A stretch of DNA of 13,810 bases, taken from CAYRMV01 sp964425255 (GTDB lineage: Bacteria; Bacteroidota; Bacteroidia; Flavobacteriales_D; Crocinitomicaceae). Positions 5,519 through 12,410 of the stretch are shown here, piece by piece; the first letter of the stretch is position 1; each line of letters begins with the position of its first letter. The notes below the pieces were generated by a model. It worked only from the letters and a program-made list of their open reading frames with translations, ran no database searches and was not told where the DNA came from. The position numbers were made by a program, and so were the translations under genes. The stretch covers positions 1 through 13,810 of the forward strand of contig CAYRMV010000092.1 of assembly GCA_964425255.1 (NCBI GenBank), in the 5' to 3' direction.

Positions 5519-8098
5519 ATGCATCACTTATTTAACATCTTGTTATTTTTATCACCTTTTGTTGTTTTTTCTCAAACATCAGAATCCTTTTCGGATGGTG
5601 ATTTTTCCTCCAATCCTTCCTGGACTGGGGATGATTCTGTATTTGTAATTGATCAAACGGGTGGAAATCCGCGATTAAAATCCAATAAATTAATTCCAAA
5701 TTCTACGTTTTATCTCTCAACGGTTAGCAATCAAATTACAACAGGTCAGTGGGATCTTGCTATTCAATTGAATTTCAATACCAGTAGCGCCAATTATGTC
5801 GATTGGTATTTAACCGCTTCTCAAGCTAATTTAACTTCCAACTTCAATGGATATTTCGTACGATTAGGTGGAACAACGGATGAAATATCATTTTACAAAC
5901 GTGTGGGAACGACAAACACAAAAATCATCGATGGAGCGGATGGAGTTTTGATTACATCAAACAATAACATTCTGATTAAAGTAAAAAAATCAACTGCGGG
6001 AGAATGGTCATTAGAAAGAGATTCTACAGGTACAGGAGACTTCTTTGTTCAAGAAGGAACCATCAATGATCAAAGTATTTCAACGGGTGGATTCACTGGA
6101 TTTAGCATTACACAATCGACAGCTAGCTTCTTTGGAAAACATTTTTTCGACAACTTGTACATTGGTCCAATCATTTTGGATACGAATCCTCCCCAATTAG
6201 TTGATGCGGAAATTCTGTCGTCTACACAAGTTAGACTCAATTTCAATGAATCAATCACCACTCAATCAGCACAAAATCCTTCCAATTATACATTTTCACC
6301 CAGTTTAACTGTAGTGTCAATTGTTCAAAATCAATCCAATTTAAAACAAGTTGATTTCACTTTTTCTGCACCAATTACTAATGGTCTCATGCATCAAGTT
6401 GAAGCAACAAATATTTCCGATTTATCTGGTAACACACTGGTTTCTAGCATTGCAGATTTCACTTATCTCGTAGCTGAAACACCTGTAAAAGGAGATGTAA
6501 TTATTACGGAATTTTTTGCTGATCCAAGTCCTCGTGTGGCTCTATCAGAAATTGAATTTGTTGAAATTTACAACAAAAGCAACAAATATTTCCAATTGAA
6601 TGGATGGAAATTAGGGGACAATTCCACAGAAGGAACTCTTCAAGCGCGATGGCTATATCCAGGCGAATATGTGGTTTTAGTTCCAAGTTCAGGCATTGAT
6701 TCTTTCCCACAAACTTTGGCTGTAACTAGTTTTCCCAGTTTAAACAATTCTTCGGATGATATCCGCTTGATTGATAATAATGGCACTGAACTAGATAAAC
6801 TATCATTTACCGATGCATGGTACAAAGACAATGTTAAAAAAGAAGGTGGTTGGACCATCGAACGCATAAATCTTTCTCATCCTTGTTCAGCAGAATCCAA
6901 TTGGAAAGCAAGTACACATCCGACAGGAGGAACTCCGGGTACTCAAAATGCGGTTTGGGACGATACTCCTGACACAGAAAATCCACAATTAATTAGTTTA
7001 CAAGCTTTAGCTCCCAATTATTTAGAAGTCAATTTTCAAGAAGGAATGGATTCAAGTAGTTTAGTAAATGCTGTAATTAATCTTGATCCTTCCAATACAA
7101 AAACGAGTGCAAATGTAAGTTTAGACGGAAGTACACAAGTTGTGTATGTGTTTCAAAACAACTGGATTTCTTCCCAAATTTACTCTTTAACCCTTGAAAA
7201 TGTGGCAGATTGCTGGGGGAATCAAACCAACGTTACTGGAACATTTGGACTAACTGAATATCCACAAAATGGGGATATTGTCATCAATGAAATTCTACAC
7301 GATCCGTTAACGGGTGGGTCTGACTTTGTTGAATTAAAGAATCGAACCAATAAATTTTTACAATTACAAGGTTCGGCTTTTGCTAATTTTGATGACGACA
7401 CCATTTCAAACTTCAAAACAATTTCAAATTCAATCATTCTAAAACCCATGGATTACCTAGTTTTCACATCAGATTCTCTGTTTGTGAAGAACACATATCC
7501 AGCTACTATTCCTGGCAAGTTCTACGCAATGTCTCTTCCGAATTACAACAACGATTCGAGTACTGTTTACTTTATTTCGAACGGACAAATCATTGATAAA
7601 GTAAGCTACACAGATGATTTTCACTTTAAATTACTAGATAATTTAGATGGAAAATCCTTGGAGCGGATCAACCCAGAAGGAAATTCAGATGCTGCTTCCA
7701 ATTGGACTACAGCGGCAGAAAACATCGGATTTGCTACGCCAGGAAAAGAAAATTCACAGTTTTTATCTGGTAAACAAGTCGGTGATTTTGCTTTTACTGT
7801 TCCTCGTCTTTCTCCAGATCAAGATGGATTTGAAGACATCTTACAACTTAATTACGTTTTTGATAAGCCAAACTATTATGTGACGGTTACCATTTACGAT
7901 GAACGTGGTCGCTTAATAAAAGAACTTGTTAAAAGTGAATTAGTATCAACGAAAGGAACCATACAGTGGGATGGAGTAACTGACAAAAACCTCAAAGCCA
8001 GTATTGGAACGTATGTTATGCTTTTGGAAGCCACAGATTTGAATGGCGGAACTGTTTTGAAAAAAAGATTAGCCTTTTTAGTTGCTGGAAAGATCTAA
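5519..8098 (+). CDS. Large secreted multi-domain protein: two lamin-tail domains, Ig-like domains, FlgD-like C-terminus
   Basis: An 859-residue exported protein. Signal peptide 1–19 (FVVFSQ). Residues about 20–220 form a β-rich, LamG/concanavalin-like region. About 221–320 is an SbsA-type Ig-like domain (starting DTNPPQL). About 322–475 is lamin-tail domain 1 (GDVIITEFFADP, FVEIYNKS, LNGWKLGD). About 485–580 is a second Ig-like domain (TENPQLISL). About 583–745 is lamin-tail domain 2 (GDIVINEILHDP, FVELKNRT). About 755–858 is a FlgD-Ig/CHU_C-like module with SPDQDGFED, IYDERGRLI and WDG. The lamin-tail/Ig pair is therefore duplicated. The C-terminal module resembles type B T9SS sorting regions but runs on to AGKI, so T9SS export is plausible and unproven. 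Probable role: cell-surface adhesion or matrix binding. It diverges from asd and precedes the lipoprotein gene by 45 nt. Confidence 0.9.
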   Translation: MHHLFNILLFLSPFVVFSQTSESFSDGDFSSNPSWTGDDSVFVIDQTGGNPRLKSNKLIPNSTFYLSTVSNQITTGQWDLAIQLNFNTSSANYVDWYLTASQANLTSNFNGYFVRLGGTTDEISFYKRVGTTNTKIIDGADGVLITSNNNILIKVKKSTAGEWSLERDSTGTGDFFVQEGTINDQSISTGGFTGFSITQSTASFFGKHFFDNLYIGPIILDTNPPQLVDAEILSSTQVRLNFNESITTQSAQNPSNYTFSPSLTVVSIVQNQSNLKQVDFTFSAPITNGLMHQVEATNISDLSGNTLVSSIADFTYLVAETPVKGDVIITEFFADPSPRVALSEIEFVEIYNKSNKYFQLNGWKLGDNSTEGTLQARWLYPGEYVVLVPSSGIDSFPQTLAVTSFPSLNNSSDDIRLIDNNGTELDKLSFTDAWYKDNVKKEGGWTIERINLSHPCSAESNWKASTHPTGGTPGTQNAVWDDTPDTENPQLISLQALAPNYLEVNFQEGMDSSSLVNAVINLDPSNTKTSANVSLDGSTQVVYVFQNNWISSQIYSLTLENVADCWGNQTNVTGTFGLTEYPQNGDIVINEILHDPLTGGSDFVELKNRTNKFLQLQGSAFANFDDDTISNFKTISNSIILKPMDYLVFTSDSLFVKNTYPATIPGKFYAMSLPNYNNDSSTVYFISNGQIIDKVSYTDDFHFKLLDNLDGKSLERINPEGNSDAASNWTTAAENIGFATPGKENSQFLSGKQVGDFAFTVPRLSPDQDGFEDILQLNYVFDKPNYYVTVTIYDERGRLIKELVKSELVSTKGTIQWDGVTDKNLKASIGTYVMLLEATDLNGGTVLKKRLAFLVAGKI

Positions 8099-8113
8099 TT
8101 AAAAAATAATTAG
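8095..8113. repeat. AT-only inverted repeat over the lamin-tail gene stop codon
   Basis: CTAATTA (8095–8101) and TAATTAG (8107–8113) are perfect 7-bp arms around five A's. The stop codon (8096–8098) lies in the left arm. The stem is weak, with one G·C pair. It might act as a protein site or a poor transcript end; chance cannot be ruled out. Confidence 0.35.
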
Positions 8114-8143
8114 TACATTCGGTATGTTAAAAAATATAATCTC

Positions 8144-8782
8144 ATGACAAAATTGGTAAAACTAAACATGTTAACAGCTGTAGGGCTTGCTATCGTAGTA
8201 AGTTCTTGTGGAACTTCAAACAACGTAGTATCAGGCGGTATTTTCACGAAAAGAAAACATACAAAAGGATACCATGTTAATCTTCCTATTAAATTCAAGG
8301 GAACAAAGGCGAACACTGAGTTAGAAGACAAAGAGGTGTTGGCAGTTCAAGCGATGGAAGAAGAAACAGTGTACGTTGTTGAAAAAATGGCTGATGTAAA
8401 AGAAGCTAATAATCAAGAAGAAACAGCAACAAACTCTTCTACGGATGCAATTGAAACGGTGAAAGAAGAAAACGAAATTACTTCAAAAACCCTAGCGCAC
8501 AAAATTGCTTCTATTGAAAAATTGGCTGAATCAAAATCAACAGCAAAAAAATCAGTTGCTGAGAAAGTATTCAAAAACAAAATCAACAAAATGGAAAAGA
8601 AATCTGCTAGTCCTTTTCCAGTTGAAACGGTTGTTTTGGTGATTTTAGCTATCTTGATTCCGCCTTTGGCTGTTTATTTGTACGAAGGTTCGGCAACTAA
8701 CACATTTTGGATTAATCTTATTTTAACACTTCTTTGTGGTATTCCTGGTATCATTCATGCATTGATTGTTGTTCTTCGATAA
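8144..8782 (+). CDS. Lipoprotein with C-terminal YqaE/Pmp3 membrane domain
   Basis: A 212-residue envelope protein with two membrane-targeting parts. The N-terminus has a lipoprotein signal peptide with lipobox VVSSC (C22 would be lipidated). Residues 30–50 (FTKRKHTKGYHVNL) are a basic motif I have seen in Bacteroidota proteins. About 55–155 is an acidic-then-basic Lys/Glu/Thr-rich linker, probably disordered. Residues 160–211 are a Pmp3/UPF0057 domain: two membrane helices with ILIPPLAVYLYEG and LLCGIPGIIHALIV. Pmp3 proteins affect membrane potential and salt tolerance in yeast and plants; bacterial roles are unclear. Lipidated at one end and spanning the inner membrane at the other, it is probably retained in the inner membrane (inference). 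The DUF2752 gene starts 1 nt after its stop, so the two are translationally linked. Confidence 0.9.
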   Translation: MTKLVKLNMLTAVGLAIVVSSCGTSNNVVSGGIFTKRKHTKGYHVNLPIKFKGTKANTELEDKEVLAVQAMEEETVYVVEKMADVKEANNQEETATNSSTDAIETVKEENEITSKTLAHKIASIEKLAESKSTAKKSVAEKVFKNKINKMEKKSASPFPVETVVLVILAILIPPLAVYLYEGSATNTFWINLILTLLCGIPGIIHALIVVLR

Positions 8783-8783
8783 G

Positions 8784-9092
8784 ATGATCAAAACGATTTT
8801 AAGAATCATTATTTTAGCAGCACTATTGGTCACTCCGGTAGTGCTGTTGTTTTTACCTGCTGATTACTTTGACACAGGTGAAACGCTTTGTCTTTCAAAG
8901 CGTTTGCTAGATATTGAATGCTTAGGTTGCGGTCTTACTCGAGGTATTCAACATTTAATTCACTTTGATTTTGGTGCAGCTTGGGAATTTAACAAACTTA
9001 CTTTTTTTATATTCCCTTTACTCGTTTATTTGTGGATTACTTTTAGTTATGATTATTTCAAAAAAATCGTTTATTTTTTTGAAAATAATTAA
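8784..9092 (+). CDS. DUF2752 family small membrane protein
   Basis: A 102-residue integral membrane protein. I chose the ATG at 8784, 1 nt after the upstream stop, rather than a TTG at 8766 inside the previous gene. Membrane helices lie at about 5–25 and 73–92. The DUF2752 signature is ECLGCGLTRG (45–54, C46 and C49) preceded by C36, and HFDF follows; family members usually read CP.CG.TRA. Function unknown. In Bacteroidota this family often sits beside small membrane proteins such as Pmp3 or CD225-like ones, as here. Two unusually long perfect inverted repeats fall inside the reading frame (8881–8905 and 9056–9084). Its TAA stop (9090–9092) also forms part of a -7 box-like TAATTTTG. Confidence 0.88.
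   Translation: MIKTILRIIILAALLVTPVVLLFLPADYFDTGETLCLSKRLLDIECLGCGLTRGIQHLIHFDFGAAWEFNKLTFFIFPLLVYLWITFSYDYFKKIVYFFENN
8881..8905. repeat. Perfect 10-bp inverted repeat inside the DUF2752 coding sequence
   Basis: AAACGCTTTG (8881–8890), loop TCTTT (8891–8895), CAAAGCGTTT (8896–8905). No T-run follows on either strand, so it is not a classic terminator. It encodes residues 33–41, just before the Cys motif. A stable mRNA hairpin here could slow translation or decay of the mRNA. Confidence 0.7.
9056..9084. repeat. Perfect 12-bp inverted repeat at the 3' end of the DUF2752 gene
   Basis: TTTCAAAAAAAT (9056–9067), loop CGTTT, ATTTTTTTGAAA (9073–9084). With one bulged base, ATTA (9052–9055) and TAAT (9086–9089) extend the stem to about 16 bp. 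It lies just before the DUF2752 stop and about 55 nt before the start of the barrel-like protein gene. It may act as an attenuator or processing site (inference). Confidence 0.65.
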
Positions 9093-9097
9093 TTTTG
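9090..9097 (+). promoter_or_regulatory. -7 box-like TAATTTTG upstream of the barrel-like gene
   Basis: An exact TAnnTTTG match 41 nt before the ATG at 9139. No TTTG lies 19–21 nt upstream; the nearest is only 8 nt away, in the inverted repeat. It may be a weak internal promoter or chance. Confidence 0.3.
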
Positions 9098-9138
9098 GCA
9101 CGGTTTATGAGTTAAAATCGAATCAAAACTTCAAAATT

Positions 9139-9615
9139 ATGAAAATAAAAATCGTTATTTTATCCTTTGTGTGCTTCTTTTTATCCAATGTACAAGCACA
9201 AGATTACAAAACTGCAATCGGATTTAAAGGTGGTTTTCCGGGATATGGCGCTCTCAACGTGAAACACTTTTTAGGCGGTTCTTCTGCTATTGATTTTTCA
9301 GTAGGTGGAGGTAGAAATCATTTGTGGATTCAAGGGTTGTATGAGATTAACAATCCAATTCAGGGCGGTTTATCTTGGTATTATGGTATTGGTGCTGATT
9401 TAGGAGTTTGGAATCGTGGTTACAACTATTATTACAACGATAAATACTACACCAATCGCACATGGTTTGGAATCGATGGGGTTCTTGGAATTGAATATAC
9501 TTTCAACGAAATTCCTTTAAACTTAGCATTAGAAGCTGTTCCGACTGTTCGTGTTGCTCCTTATGTTGGGTTTGGTTTCGGAGGTGCATTTGCAGCTCGT
9601 TTTGCCATCAAATAA
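9139..9615 (+). CDS. Small secreted, outer-membrane β-barrel-like protein (158 aa)
   Basis: The start is the ATG at 9139, because it begins a clean signal peptide (residues 1–20, NVQAQ at the cleavage site); the longer open frame upstream overlaps the DUF2752 gene. The mature part (about 21–158) is a run of amphipathic β-strands rich in Gly, Tyr and Phe, such as AIGFKGGFPGYGALNV, YYGIGADLGVW, WFGIDGVLGIEYTF and PYVGFGFGGAFAARFAI. This is the pattern of a small outer-membrane barrel of the kind seen in Bacteroidota. The final strand ends AARFAIK rather than in an aromatic residue. Tyr-rich NYYYNDKYY (96–104) probably forms a surface loop. The ligand is unknown. It is probably the last gene of the 8144–9615 run and is followed by a strong terminator. 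Confidence 0.8.
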   Translation: MKIKIVILSFVCFFLSNVQAQDYKTAIGFKGGFPGYGALNVKHFLGGSSAIDFSVGGGRNHLWIQGLYEINNPIQGGLSWYYGIGADLGVWNRGYNYYYNDKYYTNRTWFGIDGVLGIEYTFNEIPLNLALEAVPTVRVAPYVGFGFGGAFAARFAIK

Positions 9616-9629
9616 AGAAATTTAAATCA

Positions 9630-9667
9630 AAAAAATCCCGAGATCTTCAGTTGACTCGGGATTTTTT
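9630..9667. terminator. Bidirectional Rho-independent terminator between the barrel-like gene and pyk
   Basis: AAAAAATCCCGAG (9630–9642) and CTCGGGATTTTTT (9655–9667) form a perfect 13-bp stem with a 12-nt loop. The A- and T-runs on either side work in both directions. It serves the plus-strand gene ending at 9615 and the minus-strand pyk ending at 9684. Confidence 0.92.
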
Positions 9668-9683
9668 ATTTTTAGCTAATCGG

Positions 9684-11102
9684 TTATTCTACATAACTCA
9701 ATTTCAACATATTTGACTTTCCATTTTCTTCCAATGGAATAGATGCAATGTTGATCACCAAATCACCTGTATCCACCAATCCCTCTTTTTTCAATAAATA
9801 TTTGATGTCAGCAATTGTATGATCGGTACTCACGCGTTTGTTATAATAAAATGCTTTTACTCCCCAAACCAAATTCAACTGAGTTAAAATTTGCTTGTTA
9901 CTCGTGAAAATATAAATAGGTGCCTGTGGTCGTTGTGAAGCAATTTTATAAGCTGTATACCCCGAAAAAGACATTGTAATTATGGCATCTGCCTCCACAC
10001 GTTGTGCCAAACGACACGCATTGAAACAGATTGAATCCGAAATGAAACGCTCTTGTGACTTCTCTGGCATGATATCTTTGTGATAAATTCCATCAAACGT
10101 TTCCATTTCCTTTACAATGTTTGCCATCGTTTTAATTACCTCTACCGGAAATTTGCCCACCGATGTTTCACCCGAAAGCATCACCGCATCTGCCCCATCC
10201 AACACTGCATTTGCAACATCATTCACTTCTGCTCGTGTAGGTGTAATGTTCGTAATCATACTTTCCATCATTTGAGTTGCCACAATGATCGGTTTTGCAT
10301 AATAAAAACATTTGTTAATCAACATTTTTTGAATCAACGGAACATTTTGATACGGAACTTCCACACCCAAATCGCCACGTGCCACCATCAATCCATCACT
10401 TTCTTTGACAATATCATCAATGTCTGCAACTGCTTCCGGTTTCTCAATTTTAGCAATTACTTTCGCTTTTGCTCCTTGTGCACTAATGATGTGTTTCAAT
10501 TCGATAATATCTCTCGCTGAGCGAACAAACGAAAGTCCAATCCAATCCACATTTTGTTGCAATGCAAAATCTAAATCTGCGCGGTCTTTCTCCGTTAAAC
10601 TTGGCAACGAAATTTTGGTATTCGGTAAGTTTACCCCTTTTTTAGAAGATAAAACACCTCCATGTACCACTTTCGCTTTGATCATTTCTTTTCCATCGGT
10701 AGAAATCACTTCCAAGGCCAATTTACCGTCATCTAATAGAATGCGCTCTCCAGGCTGCGCATCTTGTGGTAATTTTTCGTAGTTGATCGAAATTCGTTTT
10801 GTTGTTCCAACTACTCGTTTTGTAACAATTTCTATTTCAGAACCATTTTCAAGGATAATTCCATTGTTTTCTACTTCGTGTACGCGGATTTTTGGTCCTT
10901 GTAAATCCGCTAAAATAGCTACGTTGAGACCTGTTTCGACATTCAACTCACGGATGGTTTGAATAACCGCCGCGTGATCTTCGTAACTTCCGTGCGAAAA
11001 ATTCAAACGACAAACATTCAAACCTTCAAAAAACATCTTACGAAGTGTCTCTTTCTCAGATGAAGCAGGTCCTAAGGTGGCTACAATTTTTGTTCTTTTC
11101 AT
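9684..11102 (-). CDS. pyk: Pyruvate kinase
   Basis: Cytoplasmic glycolytic enzyme converting phosphoenolpyruvate and ADP to pyruvate and ATP. The start is the ATG at 11102 (MKRTKIVATLGPAS); a TTG three codons upstream is less likely. At 472 residues it has a standard length. Substrate-binding NFSHGSY (34–40), DLQGPKIR (66–73), catalytic Lys K218 in IAKIEKPE, metal ligands E220 and D244 (ARGDLGVE), and TQMMESM (276–282) are intact. The B domain is at about 70–170 and the regulatory C-domain at about 345–472, with MSFSGYTA (377–384). It is the last gene of the acpP–fabF–rnc–IPExxxVDY–pyk run, 48 nt after the preceding gene. A 7-bp inverted repeat lies in that spacer. Confidence 0.97.
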   Translation of the reverse strand: MKRTKIVATLGPASSEKETLRKMFFEGLNVCRLNFSHGSYEDHAAVIQTIRELNVETGLNVAILADLQGPKIRVHEVENNGIILENGSEIEIVTKRVVGTTKRISINYEKLPQDAQPGERILLDDGKLALEVISTDGKEMIKAKVVHGGVLSSKKGVNLPNTKISLPSLTEKDRADLDFALQQNVDWIGLSFVRSARDIIELKHIISAQGAKAKVIAKIEKPEAVADIDDIVKESDGLMVARGDLGVEVPYQNVPLIQKMLINKCFYYAKPIIVATQMMESMITNITPTRAEVNDVANAVLDGADAVMLSGETSVGKFPVEVIKTMANIVKEMETFDGIYHKDIMPEKSQERFISDSICFNACRLAQRVEADAIITMSFSGYTAYKIASQRPQAPIYIFTSNKQILTQLNLVWGVKAFYYNKRVSTDHTIADIKYLLKKEGLVDTGDLVINIASIPLEENGKSNMLKLSYVE

Positions 11103-11115
11103 TTTTTTCAATTTT

Positions 11116-11147
11116 AACAGGAAATCGGGGTACTCATTGATCCTGTT
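11116..11147 (-). repeat. Inverted repeat in the pyk leader
   Basis: AACAGGA (11116–11122) and TCCTGTT (11141–11147) are perfect 7-bp arms around 18 nt, in the 48-nt spacer just upstream of pyk. No T-run follows on the minus strand. It could be an mRNA hairpin affecting pyk expression or a regulator site. Confidence 0.4.
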
Positions 11148-11150
11148 TGT

Positions 11151-11582
11151 TTAAAACACAATATTTTCAGCAGATGGAAGCTCTTCAGGAAAAAATTGAA
11201 AGGCCATAATCACACTGGGGTGACTTTTCATTTTTTGAAGCCAATCTTCACAATCTACGAGTTGATTATTCAATAAAAACAAGAAATAATCCACTTGTTG
11301 TTTTTCCGGAATAAGAAATTTTCCTTCGTGTTTATTCTTGATTAAGTAATAATCCATTTCAAATTCGGATTCATCTTTGTGATGATAAAATGGAAAACGA
11401 CCTGTACTTTTTTTGGATGATACAACAAACAAATCGTCTATTTCTGATTTTTCGAGCTGAATTCCCAATAAGGTATTCAATCCCCAAACCAAACGATAAT
11501 CACTGTGATAGGTGCAAATACCCAACAAATCGTAATTATAGTCTTGCTCAAAAACCAGGTTGTATTTCTGTTGCTTTGCCAT
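11151..11582 (-). CDS. IPExxxVDY family protein (function unknown)
   Basis: A 143-residue cytoplasmic protein of a Bacteroidota-specific family named for the motif IPExxxVDY, present here as IPEKQQVDY (91–99). The start is the ATG at 11582 (MAKQQKYNLVF); the TTG three codons upstream is less likely. No signal peptide or membrane helix is seen. Other features are a WGLN segment (33–36), an acidic stretch around 69–77 and an aromatic-rich C-terminus (AFQFFPEELP, 127–136). Biochemical function is not known to me. It lies between rnc and pyk, its usual place in Flavobacteriia, which suggests co-expression with the fatty-acid/RNase III genes. A 100-nt spacer before it (11583–11682) holds an AT-rich palindrome, TTTTCTT-T-AAGAAAA at 11636–11650. 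Confidence 0.92.
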   Translation of the reverse strand: MAKQQKYNLVFEQDYNYDLLGICTYHSDYRLVWGLNTLLGIQLEKSEIDDLFVVSSKKSTGRFPFYHHKDESEFEMDYYLIKNKHEGKFLIPEKQQVDYFLFLLNNQLVDCEDWLQKMKSHPSVIMAFQFFPEELPSAENIVF

Positions 11583-11682
11583 AAAATCCAACCCCGAAGG
11601 TAGCCAATTTTTATGGATATACTGAGATAAACTCGTTTTCTTTAAGAAAAATTAATGTTTGGTTGATGTTAAGAAATTGCGA

Positions 11683-12405
11683 TTAAATTTCTCCCAACAA
11701 GATCAATGTTTCTTTCGCAGCAACTTGCTCAGCATTCTTTTTTGAATTTCCCCAACCTTTACCGTAGGAAGTATCGTTGATGTTTACCACCACTTCATAG
11801 CTCCAGTTGCCTTGATTCATTTGTTCTGTCAACACATGGAACTCCAACTTAATGTGTTTTTTCTGACTCCAAATGAACAAACGTGATTTGAAATCAATTT
11901 CTTCTTCCAAAATCTTGTTTAAATCCGCAAAATTGCGAAACACGTGGTGATTGATCGATTTTTTGACCGCTTGATATCCGCCATCGAGGTAAATAGCTCC
12001 CATAATGGCTTCAAATGCATTTCCTTCTAAGGTTGAAATGTTGATTGCTCTTCCGCGGTGATAACGAATTACATCCCGCAGCGACATGTTCTCCCCTATC
12101 TCAGACAATGTTTTCCGACTCACCACTTTGGATTTGATCTTCGTCAAATGTCCTTCATCTTCATTCGGAAAACGAAGATAAAGCAATTCCGCAATGACCG
12201 CATCTAAAATTGCGTCACCCAAAAATTCGAGTCGTTCGTTGGAAAAATCCTTATCGACCTGATTGCTAAATGATTTGTGTGTGATTGCCTCGTAGAAATA
12301 ATCAATATTTCGAGGTTTATAGCCAAATTTTTTCAAAATAAAGCGAATCAAACGAAGATCCTCATTCGTCCGTTTTGAAGAGAATGAAAATATTCCTTTG
12401 AACAA
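11683..12405 (-). CDS. rnc: Ribonuclease III
   Basis: Double-strand-specific endoribonuclease for rRNA precursors and structured mRNAs. At 240 residues it has a normal length. RNase III domain about 15–160 with signature NERLEFLGDA (56–65; E57, E60 and D64 equivalent to E. coli E38, E41 and D45). The second metal-site motif reads GNAFEAIMGAIYLDGG: N129 stands where E. coli has Asp114, and E132 matches catalytic Glu117. Dimer and substrate regions look normal. The dsRBD is at about 170–238, ending KKNAEQVAAKETL. The start codon is TTG (12403–12405): no ATG lies in frame before residue 107, and an in-frame stop occurs just upstream inside fabF. Five nt separate it from the fabF stop, consistent with translational coupling. 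Confidence 0.94.
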   Translation of the reverse strand: MFKGIFSFSSKRTNEDLRLIRFILKKFGYKPRNIDYFYEAITHKSFSNQVDKDFSNERLEFLGDAILDAVIAELLYLRFPNEDEGHLTKIKSKVVSRKTLSEIGENMSLRDVIRYHRGRAINISTLEGNAFEAIMGAIYLDGGYQAVKKSINHHVFRNFADLNKILEEEIDFKSRLFIWSQKKHIKLEFHVLTEQMNQGNWSYEVVVNINDTSYGKGWGNSKKNAEQVAAKETLILLGEI

Positions 12406-12410
12406 AACGC

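Noticed and set aside
7647..7883. 78-codon plus-strand frame inside the lamin-tail gene
   Set aside because: It overlaps a well-supported long gene in another frame and has no recognisable features.
8965..9138. Longer N-terminus for the barrel-like protein
   Set aside because: The extension lies inside the DUF2752 gene, and the ATG at 9139 begins a clean signal peptide.
10080..10520. 146-codon plus-strand open frame opposite pyk
   Set aside because: It is His/Cys/Phe/Asn-rich, the expected antisense shadow of the pyk reading frame, and has no domain or independent start context.
11636..11650. TTTTCTT-T-AAGAAAA palindrome as the rnc terminator
   Set aside because: The arms have one G·C pair each and no U-tract; in AT-rich spacers such palindromes arise easily.
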